Shown here piece after piece: positions 24,681 through 38,533 of a DNA stretch of 62,000 bases. The first letter of the stretch is position 1. Every line of letters begins with the position of its first letter. The notes below the pieces were generated by a model that saw only the letters and a program-made list of their open reading frames with translations, ran no database searches and had not been told where the DNA came from. The position numbers were made by a program, and so were the translations under genes. Where the stretch lies: the NCBI GenBank assembly GCA_012295275.1, contig CM022665.1:16013976-16075975 (forward strand). The letters are read 5' to 3'. This stretch comes from Chrysomallon squamiferum. Taxonomy: Eukaryota > Mollusca > Gastropoda > Neomphalida > Peltospiridae.

Positions 24681-24847
24681 AACTGTGAGTTTCTACTGGT
24701 GAAGTTTTATGTTCGTTGGCGCCACACATTAGACATATGGCTGAACCACCCTTTATTGTTCCTGTGTTCGAAGGTTAACCGATATCAGGTTCAGCTGTTG
24801 TTGTTATTATTTTCTGTTGTTTATCTGTTAGTTTTGAACTGACCTCT
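24681..24847 (-). pseudogene. Dead copy of receptor exon 5 (unit 4)
   Basis: Exact mirror position of the unit 2 remnant (start plus end coordinates sum to 42815), with the same shared TAA and lost donor. Confidence 0.75.
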
Positions 24848-25087
24848 CTGTGTTGAATAACAATATTACTATTAGTACTTCATTAGCAAACTTATACACC
24901 ACATGAAAAGAAAATGAATATACACGCAGACTTCGAAACAAAGCAAAAATCTAATCCTAACATCAGTAAGGTGTATTCTGAACATAAATGATCTAACCAA
25001 TGTAAATTAAATGTAAAACTGCTCACTGGCTATTCTGTTTGAATTCATTACTAGAAGCACCTGTTAACTAATTAGCATATTAGTGGT

Positions 25088-25096
25088 TATAAAAAG
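25088..25096 (+). promoter_or_regulatory. TATA box of acidic copy 4
   Basis: TATAAAAAG at the conserved position. Confidence 0.65.
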
Positions 25097-25117
25097 ACGC
25101 CATCTACGACATCAACT

Positions 25118-25167
25118 TCATTCTCTCTGCTGCCAGCAAGAATACTGCATCTACTTCATCCAACAAG
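25118..25167 (+). other. 5'UTR exon of acidic copy 4
   Basis: Donor AACAAG|GTAAAT; mirror of the copy 2 exon. Confidence 0.5.
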
Positions 25168-25643
25168 GTAAATTAAAACGTATTTTAGTTAATTAATTTG
25201 TGTATGATTCGAAAGAAAACCATATTTTAAGACTAAATATTTCTATAATGTTTGAAATTCTGAAAGTATGAATATCTAAAAATAATATACAGTGTTGTTT
25301 CGTGTTTAAACCAGTAATGAACTGTTCCTGTGAAGGCTGTCAAAATTGTCTAATACGATTGTCCATACTTCCTATTTATTATTTCCAAAATTACACTGTA
25401 ACATAACACAACTACAAAATATTGAATTCCATCAATTTATCTCCTCAATGCATACTTAGCGAATGGATACCAGTATTTCGAAGTATATAGAACATATTTA
25501 TTCTTTCTTCTTCTTCTTCTTCTTATTATTATTATAACGAAATATACATGTATTTAAGCTGTGGATTACGATAAATGTTGATTTTATGTAGAGATTAACT
25601 GAAGAAACAAATAAAAGCGTTATATTTCTATTTCTATTTATAG

Positions 25644-26952
<1,309 letters not shown>

Positions 26953-27252
26953 ACAAGCAATTATATGTACGTTAAGCTTAAACAACTATAAACAAAGAGA
27001 TACAAAATAAATAAAGTTTAAGATACATCAACTATCTAGAACGATAGTATTCATATTTTTAATCATTATAATTACTGTAATAATAATAATACGAAATATT
27101 AATAATTTATCTCTATTCTTGCTTATGCTATTACTATGACTATTATTATTACTATTGTTATTATTATTGTTATTGTTAATATTAGTATTACTATTATTAT
27201 TGTTATTGTTAGTATTAATATTAGTATTACTGTTATTATTATTGTGTTTCAG

Positions 27253-27385
27253 ATGTAAATCACACCGTTGTGTATCACATCGTAGAACTAATCTAAGCCC
27301 ATAGAGATCTTTACCACTGACAGCTGTATTTTTCAGTGACACTTGAAAGTTAATCTTATCTTGAATAAAAAGTATGTTTAAAAAA
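27253..27385 (+). other. 3'UTR exon of acidic copy 4
   Basis: Acceptor gtgtttcag then ATGTAAATCACACC, with AATAAA at 27364-27369. It matches copy 1's exon inverted. Confidence 0.5.
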
Positions 27386-27582
27386 AATAACATTTTGTTT
27401 TACTTTATGGAGTGTCCTGCATTATAAATCTGGTAAATAATAAAATATTCATGGACTCACTCAGTCTGCGAAACTACGCTGTGATGACTGTCTTTATATT
27501 TCTCTAATAAGTAATCATGGGGCAATTTACTGAAAAGAAGACGCAACACTAACAAATATATTTATCTGAATTTTATAGCATT

Positions 27583-27630
27583 TTAAATGTCGGTTATGTT
27601 ATCATAACTGCTGCTATCTTCCTCTGCCTG
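27583..27630 (-). pseudogene. Inverted end of receptor exon 7
   Basis: The minus strand reads GAAGATAGCAGCAGTTATG and on to a stop, giving EDSSSYDNITDI, the receptor C-terminus. The following 3' flank (27420-27580) also matches 10501-10700. Similarity ends just upstream, so the duplication breakpoint lies within exon 7. Confidence 0.75.
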
Positions 27631-27649
27631 CACCTATTTTATATATTAC

Positions 27650-27960
27650 TGAAGCAGTCGTTATAGCAAATGATGAAACAGTATGGGATTGTAGTATCGT
27701 TTATTTCCCAAAACACCAATATCCCATTATGTTATGTTTTATTCTTTTATATATTATATTATATTATTTGGTGTTAGCAGTCGAATGAAATGAAAACGAT
27801 TCAGCACAAGATTTTCGATTCTACATTACTTTCTTTCTTTATTTCCCAAAATACCAAACAACTGACATATAATATTTCACAGTCCAAAAAAAATGGGAGA
27901 CGGAATCAGCTTACTCTATTGGAGTTTTCTATACTGTCAAAAGGAGCATTTGCTGTTGGC
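27650..27960. other. Unique spacer between copies 4 and 5
   Basis: About 310 bp not seen elsewhere in the cluster, AT-rich, with no gene. It separates the right palindrome end from the truncated copy 5. Confidence 0.55.
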
Positions 27961-28045
27961 ATAATGTTCCACATTTAAAGACATTTTCTTTCTTCTTTAC
28001 TATACTGTTTACTAAATGTTGTTACAACTGAAATACTGTGTTCAG

Positions 28046-28596
28046 GTGACAACTGCGACGATGAAGCACTGTTTAAAGGTGTGGACGGTTCCGATGAAGA
28101 ACTTGTGGTATCACTTGAGGCCGTTTTGAGTGGTGATGACGACGATGATGATTCTTTGTTGGATTCTTTAATTGGTGATGATGGTGATGATGACGAAGAT
28201 GATGATGGTGGTCTGATTGGGATGTTGGATGATGGCGATGATGAGGACGATGATGATGATGAGGATGACGAATCTCCCGAAGGATTGCTCGACCTGTCAG
28301 ACAACTTGCGACTGTTAGGTAACGTTCTGGCTCAGAGGAAAGAAACAGAGGCTGCCGAGACTCTGATAAAAGCAGCAGACACCATTGACAAAATAATTAG
28401 CGATGCTGTGAAAGAAATGACCGGGGGAATGGATGAAGAAATAAACGAAGCCGATGCAGAAAATAAACAGGATATAGAAGAACAAGCCAAAGAGGCAGCT
28501 GAAGAAATTGTTGAAGAAGAAAATGAAGAATCACAAATTGAAGAGGAACTGACAAATGAAGAAGAGTCGAGTCAAGTACCACCTGGAAGGGTATAA
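28046..28596 (+). pseudogene. Acidic protein copy 5, lacking promoter and signal exon
   Basis: An intact acidic exon (acceptor ctgtgttcag|GTGAC, open to a stop, 183 codons) with the last 85 bp of intron 1 but no signal-peptide exon, 5'UTR exon or TATA box upstream. Similarity to the other units begins abruptly at about 27961, where they have a (TA)n tract. The tail differs (LTNEEESSQVPPGRV). The frame is not broken, so it could be a recent loss of the 5' half, or an alternative last exon spliced from the copy 4 signal exon at 25719. Confidence 0.6.
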
Positions 28597-29078
28597 GAAC
28601 ATATAAGTTTAAATATAAACAATTAGATAGAAAGTAATCTAAAAACGATTCAAGTAAACAAAGTAATTAACTAATGAATACGGAAACGAAGCATTTACCG
28701 TAATATATTGTAAACGTTACTACTACAAATTCAACTACAACTACCCTACTACTTCTAACACTAGTACTTCTACTGCTACTACTAGTAGTAGTACTACTTC
28801 TAATTACTATTAGTACTAATAGTACTACCAACACTGTTACCACTACATCTAGTATAACAAATGCCACTACAACTTGGATTAGTACTGCCACTGCAGCTAC
28901 TAATGTTAGTTCCACTAGCACAGCTATTGCTCTGAGGTGAAAAACTTTAACTGTAAGATCGAAACATTGATACTAATCAATATCTTTATTCTTCCTTTGG
29001 TTGATACCACTGACAATAATGACATTTTATTATTATTATCATTGTTATTATTATTATTATTATTATATTTCGTTTCAG

Positions 29079-29225
29079 ATGTAAATCAGGTGACATCACT
29101 CCATCTTCGATGACCTCGCAGTTCACACAAAGCTCATAAATACTCGAAAGTATTCATGTTGAATGCTCATCATTGTATTTTTGAAATATAGTTTTATCTT
29201 CAATAAATAAATATATTTGAAATCA
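29079..29225 (+). other. 3'UTR exon of acidic copy 5
   Basis: tttcag then ATGTAAATCAGG, with AATAAA at 29202-29207. Nearly identical to the exons after copies 2 and 3. Confidence 0.45.
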
Positions 29226-29559
29226 AAATAATTTGTTTTACTGTTTTAATATTTCATTGGCCTGTGTCTCTTCAAGATTATAACCATTTATAATGGAACA
29301 CTGATTAAATATAAAGAATAATTACAGTTATACAGAACAACGTTTTGTACAAGAAACAATATCTGACAAGGGAGTCTAAGATTTAGACATTTCGAAAGAG
29401 CATAATGGAGAAAAGCAAAACGAACAGTAGTTTTATAAAAACAATGCATGTAGCAGAATCATTTAAATGATCATCCCAGAATAAGAATGTCAGAGATTAT
29501 TCCCTTAAAGTCATTTTGAAAAATGTCCTAGCCATTACACAGGCATTTTGCGTATGTTA

Positions 29560-32500
29560 TTTTTAAGTCACATTCAAAGAGAATAATAAAGTGAAAATGA
29601 AATATTTGATGTGTAAATATTAATGTTTAAAATACAGAACAATGCTGTACAAAAATAATGCTAAAATTGTTTCTGCACAAACACACAAAGAATTTATTTC
29701 ATTAATATGGATCATTTCTTTAATGCTTAAGAAGTTTCTTATCAGTTATGTACTGATGTGTGTGTGTGAATAAAATTATTTTTGTACAGCAGTGTTCTGT
29801 ATTTGAAACAAGATATATATTATATGTTTTAAATGTAGATAACATTAAAATTCTGGTGCTGTTTTAGTCATATCAATCTATTTGTAATAAATTATTTTTG
29901 AAAATAACAATGTCTTGAAATAATTACATTAGTAAAAACCAAATACAATCAATACAGCTTTAAACACAGTAAAGTAGAAGGGATAAAATGAGTAATATAT
30001 ATATGTGTATGTCTGTATGTGTGTTATAACATCAATAAGTAGATCTGTATATAAGATATATTAACTCAGTTTTAAAATTATAATTTAAAATTAATTATTG
30101 GGACAAATAATATTATATAAGTTTATGTGTGACCAAGTAATATCTATATATAAATTGATTACAAAAACAGACTTCAAATGAGTTTTATTTTAAAAATGTG
30201 CAGAATAAATGAATTAAGGTTAAAATGTAAAGACTTAGAAATTTGTCATGATATATAAACATAGACATATATATTTCACCATAAACACAGATTACAAAGA
30301 TAGTTAACTTTTAGATTATGATTTAGAGTTGTACTTACTCATAACACATAAATACATACACACAAACATGCATGGATGCATGCACTTGCACACATACACA
30401 AAGAATACTGTTTATTTTTATGACTGAATTTGAATATCAAACATTAAAGACAATTTCATACACATCAATAAACACATATAACATATTTTCTTGATTTCTA
30501 CACTTAATATACATTAGAAAATAAATGAAATGGGATTTACAAGGTTTTAAAAAATAAAATAATAAACAAATAAATAAAACATTTTTAATTCCTTCCAGAT
30601 CACAAAGCAGTAGAAGTAAAATAAAAGGAATGTCATTTATAAACTGTTTAACCCAAAATGGTTAAATTAACTATTTTTGAGCATTTATAATGAATCTAAT
30701 GACAATTAAAAGTACAATTTGTGCCTGTCAGTAAACTTCAGTATAAATACACGCACAGACACGCAGGCATATGATGAACAAACATACACAAGAGCACAAA
30801 AACAAATATGGATACACATACACACACACCAGTATCATTAGTTTCTTAACTGGGAATAAAGAAAATAAACAATTCTGAAAATATTAAAACTATAACTAGA
30901 ATTGGGGTTTAAAATATTAAAATATTTTGGCACTTCAGAATACAACCATCCTAGTTTATCAAAATAAAAATTGACACTTGTTTTCTTCTTCTCTGTCTTG
31001 CTCTTAGATACTTAAATTACAAATTTCAAATATGAAATACACTTCTGCACAGTAACATACATTTAGAGAGTGTGAACTAGACTACCACTAATAACACACC
31101 TAGTATCTAATATAATTTCAAATAAATATCAATATTTACAGAAATATAGTCAGGGTACATCTACTAAGGCTGTAATGTTATGAACATATAGAGAAGTCCA
31201 AATACCAAGACCTGATATTGATCCAGAAAAATGAATTAATGAATTTTTTTGTCAATCGGGTTATTCTGCCAATAAGATTATGGACCAGAAGGATTAATCC
31301 ATGGATAAAACCTCACCCCTTACGATTTAGCTGATAATTGGTATTTAGGATAATGGGAGCTAAAGAAGATGATATTTCAAGATATTAGTCAAATCGGCTT
31401 CGTTTTCCCATTATTTTTGGTGATTTGACCTAGAACTGATTCACATGAATCATAAAAGAAAATTATTTATAATAAGTGAAAACAATCACACAAACAAACA
31501 TAGTACAATACATTGTATCACACACCAGTTAATATATTTAATATACAACTGTTTATGTTCATTATGTTCTGCATTACACAGTAATAACAACATTAAAAAT
31601 GTAGAGATGCATCTACATTATCTATTAATTCTCTCAAATTTAAATAAGTATAAAAAACCACGTAAAATGTTGTTATTTGTAGCAGTAGTAATTAAAAATA
31701 AAATTATTGAAAAAATAAGAAGAAAAAAAACATTTTAAAAATGTTATAAAATAACAAGATTTCTTTCCTCAAACATAGAAATGATCATTTTACACTTTTT
31801 GCAAATTCAAAAAAACAATAAACTTTAACAACACCCTAAAAAAAATTGGTTATTATTATTATTATTTTCTTTTTGGTAGGTTAATTAATACTGAATATTC
31901 ATTTATTATTAGTTACATAGACTTCAGAACAAATCCTTTGCAGTTTTCCATTAACAGAAAGGAATTTTTTATAAGCCATTTCCTTAAGGTAGGATAGCAT
32001 ATACTTTGTTGTTAAAGAAGTCACAAATTAAACAGTTATTTGAAATGTAAAAGAAAGAATAATAATAAGTCTGACATCATAATTTGTAATGTTTTCTATA
32101 AAACTACTATAATTTTATAACTCAGATTTGCATAATGTGACAAATAATTTCATCACAGAAACAGAACAAGAAATGTCTCATCAAATCCATCACAATTACA
32201 TTTCCCATTTCACTTTTGACAATAAAGTTTCTTCATAATGACTGTTTCTGTGATGCTTCAAAACAGTAATGTCTTTTTCAAGTCACATCAATACTGACAC
32301 TTTCTACATCTTCATCAATGAAATATAATTATAGCACAATCTTTTCATTTTTTTAAATTTTGAAAAAACAAAACAATTGTATCTCTTTCCTGTTAATTTT
32401 GAAAATGGTGACAGAGAAGCTATATTATGTTTTGAAAATGTTATTGTTTTCCATGCCTCCACTCAAGGATCAAAATGTCAAAAAGTATTAATGATATTTT

Positions 32501-32580
32501 CTAAACAACAGTTAATTGGATTGTCATCACATCATAAGTTTCAGTGACTAACTGCAATCAGTTTCTTTCTTTCTTTAATG
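29560..32580. other. AT-rich intergenic DNA without a recognisable gene
   Basis: No domain-bearing frame or exon structure was seen on either strand; the plus-strand frame at 31445-31738 is low complexity. Part of it may be LYST 3'UTR. It contains a short inverted-repeat element at 29631-29803. Confidence 0.6.
29631..29803. repeat. Short element with 29-bp inverted repeats
   Basis: 29631-29659 and 29775-29803 are reverse complements with one mismatch, 115 bp apart. This could be a MITE remnant or a hairpin-forming 3'UTR element. Confidence 0.6.
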
Positions 32581-32597
32581 CTTCAATTACTACTTTC

Positions 32598-32603
32598 TTT
32601 ATT
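32598..32603 (-). terminator. LYST: Candidate poly(A) signal of LYST
   Basis: AATAAA on the minus strand about 52 nt after the LYST stop codon. Other AATAAA motifs occur farther on, so the true end is unsure. Confidence 0.35.
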
Positions 32604-32654
32604 CCTCTTTTTGCTTTCTTTTAATACAAAAAGATCTGTCACTGTATTTGGTTC

Positions 32655-33644
32655 CTACACAAGGTTTCCAAGTTTCTGAAACGGCTGGAAGTGGTGAGGT
32701 CTGGTTCTGGATGAAGGTTTTTCCCACATGGTCACAGTCCCGTCCTCGGCTGATGCAAACAGTCTCTGACAGTCATGCGTGAAAGCAACACTGAAATTAA
32801 ATCATTTAGTTACTGGAAAGAACTGCTGGTCAGTTTTATTTGTTCTTATGTAGAAAGAAAAATTTAAAAAAGTGAAAAATAAGCTATTCTGAAGTATGTA
32901 TACATAAATACAACTGAAAGTTTGATTTATATATATACATATAGAAATAATTTGACAGTAATTGACAGATATAAACAATATTAACATTTAGTTTGCACAG
33001 ATAAATTATACAGACAATTCAGTTTACACAGAAAAATAATACTGACAATTTAGTTTACACAGATAAATAATACTGAAAATTCAGTCTGCAGAGATAAATA
33101 ATGACAATTTAGTTTACACAGATAAATAATGTTGACAATTTCGTTTACAGTGATAAATAATACTGACAATTTAGTTCACACAAATAAATAATTCTGACAA
33201 TTTAGTTCACACAGATCAATAACACTGACAAATTAATGTGTAATTATAAATAATACTGATAATTTGATTTCTAGATATCAATAATATTAATAAGTTAACT
33301 TACAGATATAAATGATACCAATTCTAACTGTTTAATTTATAAATGTTGATAATATTAACAACTAAATTTACAGATATAGCTTATATTAATAATTTAGAAG
33401 CATATAAACAAACATTTTTACATTTCCAGCATCATAAATTAGAAAATAATATATAATTTTGCATAAACTTTGCAGAAACTTTGCAGTGAAAATGAATCAG
33501 TGTTTTCAGATTTAATTTTGGTTTTTAGTCATTACCTGACAACAGGGCAAGCAATACTGAACTCGTGTTGTAAGTCTATAAGGTGACTTAAATCCCAGCT
33601 ATTCCACAAACTAAAATAATGAAATTTAAAAAAAATAAAATAAT

Positions 33645-33678
<34 letters not shown>

Positions 33679-33703
33679 GATGATGATAATGATAATAATA
33701 GTA

Positions 33704-33770
<67 letters not shown>

Positions 33771-36700
33771 TAATAAGGAGAAGAAGAAGGAGAAGAAGAA
33801 TTGAATAATTTTCAAATACAAAACATATCTTATGACACCTCAAAATATTTTAATATTAATAATTATTAAGTGTCATAGAATATTTTTATAGTATTATGCA
33901 ATGATGATAAGAAACTAAATCCACAGCATACTCTTAGTGGGTTATTCTTAAAATTAGCAGCAAGGAACATTTTATCTGAACCTTTCCTATACAGGAAAAT
34001 ACAAAAAGACTGGTAAATTGTAACTGTAATGCAATCATAGGAAGACTAATATTAAAATACATAAAGGACTAATTGGAGAGTCAGAATTCTCAATTTAAAA
34101 AAAAAAAAATTTTAATTTTTTTTAATTACTATTTAAAAGAAGATACCTGTGTGTGGATGGAGAGACACACAGACACACACACACACACACACACACATAA
34201 AATGTGTTTACCGTATAACTCCAGTACTGAGACCACCTGCAACAACATTGATAGATCTACCCTCTGGCGCAATAGAGTAAGCCAGACAGTTTATTGAAAA
34301 CTCATCGCATTTTCGTGAAACCACATGTCTGCCATTAATTGTGTGAAGTTGTAGGTAGCTTCCCAAAGCTGAAAATAATAAATCAAAATAATAATAATGA
34401 TGATGATGATGGTGATGTTGATAATGATTACAGGATAAATGCATAAATAAATTAGTGAATAAATATTAATGAAGCTGCAGATCTTGAATTATTAATATAT
34501 ATATATATTAAGCAAATAAATTAAACATTTTAAAATATAATATATGAGCTGTGTTTGTGTATTCAAATTTGTTTATGAGTCTGTGTATGTTTGTGTGCAT
34601 ATTTTGTAGCACTAATTACTTATATTCTGATAATTAATGAACTCAAAATTCACAATTATTTAACTCTTTAACTTGAGAAACAATTTGTAATAAATATTGA
34701 TATTCATAACTGTGATGAAAAACATAATAAGCTTCGATTAAATAAAGTGTAAATAAAAGTAATTTTTATTCTGAGGTGAATCATTCACATTGTAATAAAA
34801 ATGTGATGCTTTCAGCCAAACAGCCATTCTCCACTGAATTGACTAAATTAATTTTAAAAAATACAACAGAAAACTCTGTGAAAAAATATATATATATTGT
34901 TTGTTTTTCGTGTTTTATTATTATAATTATTACTACTGCTGTTATTGTTGCTGTCACTGTTTTTGCTAATGTTAGCTACAAGTAAGTCTTGTCTGTGAGA
35001 ATATTCTGACAAACATAATTTAAAATGATTTAACTGAAATACTTTAAGGACTAAATCACAACACTTTAATACTATCTGAAAGGAATCTAAAAAAAAAATT
35101 AAAGAAATGACAGGAAAAAAAAGAAATATATATATATATATAATTAAAAATAGGTAAAATCAGATAAATACCTCTAGGACTGACGCTGACAATGTCACCC
35201 AATGTGTCACTGACAGCCAGAGTCTTTACTCCTTTAGGATGACTTGTTATAGAAAGAATGTATGACAATCTGAAAAATAATAAAATAAAATAAAATAAAA
35301 AATGACGATGATTATTAATTTGAAATATATCTCATAAGTGATATGTGGAAGAATCTAAAGCTGTATTCTAACTGGGTGCAACTGATGTGAGCTATGCAAA
35401 TGACATAACACTATTTATATCCTAACCAGATGCAACCATAGTAACAGTATCACTTTTGAAACTTTGATCCACCAGTGAAGACAAGTGAAACCTAACTGGG
35501 TATGTATTAAAATGTTCTATCATCTTAATGCAAAGCTACCTTCCCTCACCCCGGGTGGGACTGGACCTTCCAAGAAGCTTATACATGCATGTTGTTAATA
35601 GAACACACACATTTCTTACTAGGTAAACCTAGAGTTTTTCCACTATTCTTCCAGGCATTTTCTTTTCTGTTGTTATCTTTGTATATTGACAAAGAACAAT
35701 TATAAAGTACCAGTAATGTCTGAATGAGATGGATGAGTTGTTTATCTTCCATTTTCATGTACTGGGGAAATAATCTTGTTTGTGATTGGTTAATATATTT
35801 TAGACACTTGTGAAGTGCAACAAAAAATAGAAACAATTCCTATCAGTACTATGTTGTGTGCTCGACTAGTTCAACCTGTTGTGCAGTATGCGTGAGCAGT
35901 TAGGATGCTGCAAATGAAATCAGTGGTTTCTAAAACAATTGTTTGCATTGCTCATGTTGCACATGCTCAGTTAGGATACAGCTTAAAAAAGAAAACTAAA
36001 AGCTGAATAAATGCAGCAGTTTTCTACAATTCATAAAATGTTAACTGAACAAAATTAAAACATTTTTCTTAATTGTGTAATATGTGTTATTGTAGTTACT
36101 TCATAATAATAATAACAATAACAGAAAGTATTATAATCTAAATTTAAAATAAAAATGTATGATTATCATTATTATTATTATTGTTGTTGTTGTTGTTGTA
36201 GTTTGTTTTTTGTTGTCATCATCATTTATAAATGTTAATCATTCATCTTCTCTTTTTATTAACATTTTAAAAAATAGAAATAATATATAACATAAGATGA
36301 TAAGAGAAATTTCATAAAGGAAAAAAGAATTAAAGAAAGAAAGAAAGAACTATTTAAACAAATAATAAAATTCTATTAACTCTATAATTTACACTACAAA
36401 AATTACATCTAAGTCTTATGAATTTTCTTCAAACCTGTTGAGATCCCACACAATAATTGTTCCATCTTCACTGCCAGTGACAATAACACTGAAAGCTTTT
36501 GAAATCACCATCACATTGACAGTGTCTGTATGTCCAATGAGAGCCATGCGACTTCCAAGTACCTGCAAATGACTTGCCTGAAATATAATGCATTGAATAT
36601 GTAATACATAGCAAAATAAGGACATATTAAAGTTAAATAAGTATCAATAATATGTAGTAAAATAAATAAATAATACATGGTTAAGTGAGTAAGTATATAG

Positions 36701-38182
36701 TAAAAATAAATAATATATAGTTAAGTAAGTATATTGTAAAATAAGTAAAAACTGTAGGCTTAAGTAAGTGAAAATAATATACAGTTAAAAAGGTACAAAA
36801 TATATAGTAAAAATAAGATAATACACATTTAAATAAGTACAGATAAAGTAAGTAATTATCACATTTAAATAAGTACAATGTATAAAGTAAAATAAGATTA
36901 TAATATGCAATTACACAAGTACAGATAGTACATATAGTAAAATTAGTAAATAATATAAGTTAAATAAGCAAAAATATACAGTTAATAAGTATGAAGTATA
37001 TAGTAAAATAAGGAAACAATAAACAAACAAAATAAATATAAAAATATATATAGTAAAAAATTAAATAATATATAGTCGAAAAATTAAGAAGTATATGGTA
37101 AAATAGGTATATAATAAATAGTTAAATATGTAAAAAATCAAAAATAAATATAGTGTTAAATATAAACATATAGGCAAGTAAATAATGAATAAATAATAAG
37201 ACAGGTCAGAATATAATACAAATGAAATACCACATTGTAAATCAGATCAGTTGTACAGATAGTATAATCTAAATAGATCTAATACCAATTGAAATATTAA
37301 ATGGTCTCAAAGTACAGTTTACTACATTAAATTAGATCAGTTATTTCTGTCTTGTTATGATAAATTATGTTAGCACCTTGGCCTTGTTGTGTGCAACGTT
37401 GTACACATTGATGATGCCTGTGGATCCAGCTGTGAAGAACAAACGACAATCAGGAACAGAGGCACAGCAAGTAATCTAAAAATACATTACATATTAATTA
37501 CTTTTTATTAAATATAATTATCTACATAAAAGGATTATTATTATCTTTGTTGTTGCTTATTCTTAATTCTTCTTCTTCTTCTTATTATTGATATTAGTAT
37601 TATTATTGCTACTGTTGTTGTTATTTTTGTTTATTTTTTGGTTTTATACTAATTTATTTGTAATTTATATATTTTCTTCGACTGTCTATATGTTCAAAGA
37701 CACTAATTTCATTCATACAATAAAATCATTGCAACTGCATTGTTGTTTCTTAGTTGTTTCTGACTGTTTGACAGCTTTCCAAAAATTTTGTAAACATTCT
37801 CTCAAAATGGATTATATATTGAATGGAACAAAGACACACACACGCACACACTCTCATATATAGATATATATATATCTATATATGTATGTATATTTGTATG
37901 TGTGTATGTATTATTATTATAAGGCTCTCACATCATCATAACAGGTTTCTCTAATGAAGTTTACAGCAGGAACAGTGATTTGGTTTTTGACACGAAGAAT
38001 ACCATCTTGAAATCCCCAGCTCACAATACCAGCCCACATCACATCAGTAGCATTACACTGTATGTCAGCTGTGAAATAAAAGTTATTTTTAATACATTAT
38101 AAAATATATATGTATGTATCTATGTTAAATGAATAAATAACATTAAATAAAATATTATTATATACAAATATATATGTATGTA

Positions 38183-38234
<52 letters not shown>

Positions 38235-38533
38235 TGGGTGTACAATTTTATTTAATATTCATTTTATTTAATTTTTTTTTTTTTTTTTTTTTTTAATTAC
38301 ATTTCTTCACAAATGTAATAATTATAAACATAAAATGGTTTACCTTTGTCTTTTCCATGCAAAACCAACACACATGCATCTTCCTCCAATCCAAACATGT
38401 AACCAGTGGGGATGGGTACCAAGGATGTAAAAACTGTGGTATAGGTGTGTTGCCAGGTAGGTACTGGCACCATACCCTCAGGATTCCACAAACAGTTTCC
38501 CCATTTCAATCCACTGACATTTTTCAGTCTAGG
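32655..38533 (-). CDS. LYST: LYST block F: C-terminal WD40 repeats
   Basis: Exons: 38344-38533, 37932-38068, 37377-37475, 36435-36577, 35172-35269, 34212-34368, 33536-33610, 32655-32790. WD repeats are visible as [20 protein letters not shown] with [31 protein letters not shown], and [15 protein letters not shown]. The stop is TAG at 32655-32657. The final residues (FQKLGNLV) replace the vertebrate C-terminus. Confidence 0.93.

Noticed and set aside
31445-31738. 97-codon frame in the gap before LYST
   Set aside because: Low complexity, Lys/Asn/Ile biased, no domain and no repeat in other places.
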